Assembly: GCF_002154505.1 (NCBI RefSeq)
Contig: NZ_MUBM01000186.1
Span: forward strand, 1 to 43,380
DNA: 43,380 bases
Direction: 5' to 3'
DNA from: Streptomyces carpinensis
GTDB lineage: Bacteria; Actinomycetota; Actinomycetes; Streptomycetales; Streptomycetaceae
Shown in pieces: positions 43,280 to 43,380 of the stretch (its first letter is position 1; every line of letters starts with the position of its first letter). The notes under the pieces were generated by a model that had not been told where the DNA came from, did no database searches, and worked only from the letters and a program-made list of their open reading frames with translations. Made by a program: the position numbers and the translations under genes.

Positions 43280-43380
43280 GATGCTACATCTCCTCCGTGA
43301 CGTAACTGCGGAGCAGGTCCGGAAGTCCGGGCCCAGATCTTCACGTTCGGGCGTCTGACAATGGCACGCAGGTAGTCGCC
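43276..43380 (-). CDS. 3' end of an unidentified gene upstream of moeA
   Basis: An open frame enters from outside the window and ends in TGA at 43276 after 34 visible residues (GDYLRAIVRRPNVKIWARTS, then GPAPQLRHGGDVAS). The stop overlaps the moeA TTG start, which suggests a coupled operon. No family recognised; it is short enough that chance cannot be excluded. Confidence 0.4.
   Translation of the reverse strand, partial: GDYLRAIVRRPNVKIWARTSGPAPQLRHGGDVAS

Noticed and set aside
1..43380. CRISPR arrays, tRNA or rRNA genes, prophage genes
   Set aside because: I saw no regularly spaced repeats, no cloverleaf with conserved T-loop, no rRNA core sequence and no phage structural gene. A covariance-model search would be decisive for tRNA.

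Overview
The window looks like chromosomal DNA of a Streptomyces-type actinomycete. GC content and third-position GC are very high, GTG and TTG starts are frequent, genes are coupled by 4-base start/stop overlaps, and a degenerate CIRCE (HrcA) site, F420-type enzymes and a fused MoaD-MoaE protein are present. It reads as an accessory island. Remnants of four insertion-sequence families (IS5, IS110, IS3, IS4) and several gene relics (groEL, an NCS1-type permease, an LLM/RedY/XdhC cassette) sit at its edges or between operons.

Region 1 (1-7.1 kb): an IS5 remnant, then an ion-homeostasis group. This holds a KimA/APC-type permease (probable K+ importer), a soluble PRC-barrel/MgtE-N/CBS protein with no membrane domain, and a NRAMP-fold transporter lacking the canonical metal-ligand motifs. 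An internally deleted groEL with its CIRCE operator and a 50-residue hypothetical protein follow. Region 2 (7.1-9.0 kb): a broken IS110 and a complete IS110, divergently oriented around a non-coding stretch that may hold a bridge RNA.

Region 3 (9.0-38.2 kb) is the core: three separate molybdenum-hydroxylase enzymes. Operon 1 (minus strand, 15.5 to 9.0 kb) is coxMSL-like plus the maturation genes coxD and coxE and a Nudix hydrolase. Its large subunit carries AYRGVGW where a true CO dehydrogenase has a cysteine loop, so it is a form-II type enzyme of unknown substrate. Operon 2 (minus, 22.2 to 15.8 kb) is DUF917 - HyuA-type hydantoinase - large - FAD - FeS subunit, with overlapping genes, and faces a divergent PucR-family regulator. 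Operon 3 (minus, 34.5 to 24.1 kb) is a second HyuA - DUF917 pair (order swapped), an F420-dependent NADP reductase, an aldehyde dehydrogenase, MoaA, a MoaD-MoaE fusion and FAD - FeS - large subunits. Behind it lies a fragment of an NCS1-like permease. Divergent operon 4 (plus, 34.9 to 38.2 kb) has a short leader ORF, an F420-type luciferase-like oxidoreductase, a RedY-like small protein, the XdhC cofactor-maturation protein and CoxG.

Region 4 (38.2-43.4 kb): IS4/IS3 scars, an M20 dipeptidase, a collapsed second copy of the LLM-RedY-XdhC cassette, moeA, and the 3' end of a gene overlapping moeA.

Taken together the locus resembles an N-heterocycle catabolic system. Molybdenum hydroxylases would oxidise a ring, HyuA/DUF917 pairs would act on a (thio)hydantoin-like intermediate, and ALDH, the F420 enzymes and the M20 peptidase could process the products. 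MoaA, MoaDE, MoeA and XdhC would supply and mature the cofactor, and PucR would sense the substrate. The substrate cannot be read from the sequence, and I know of no described pathway with this gene set.
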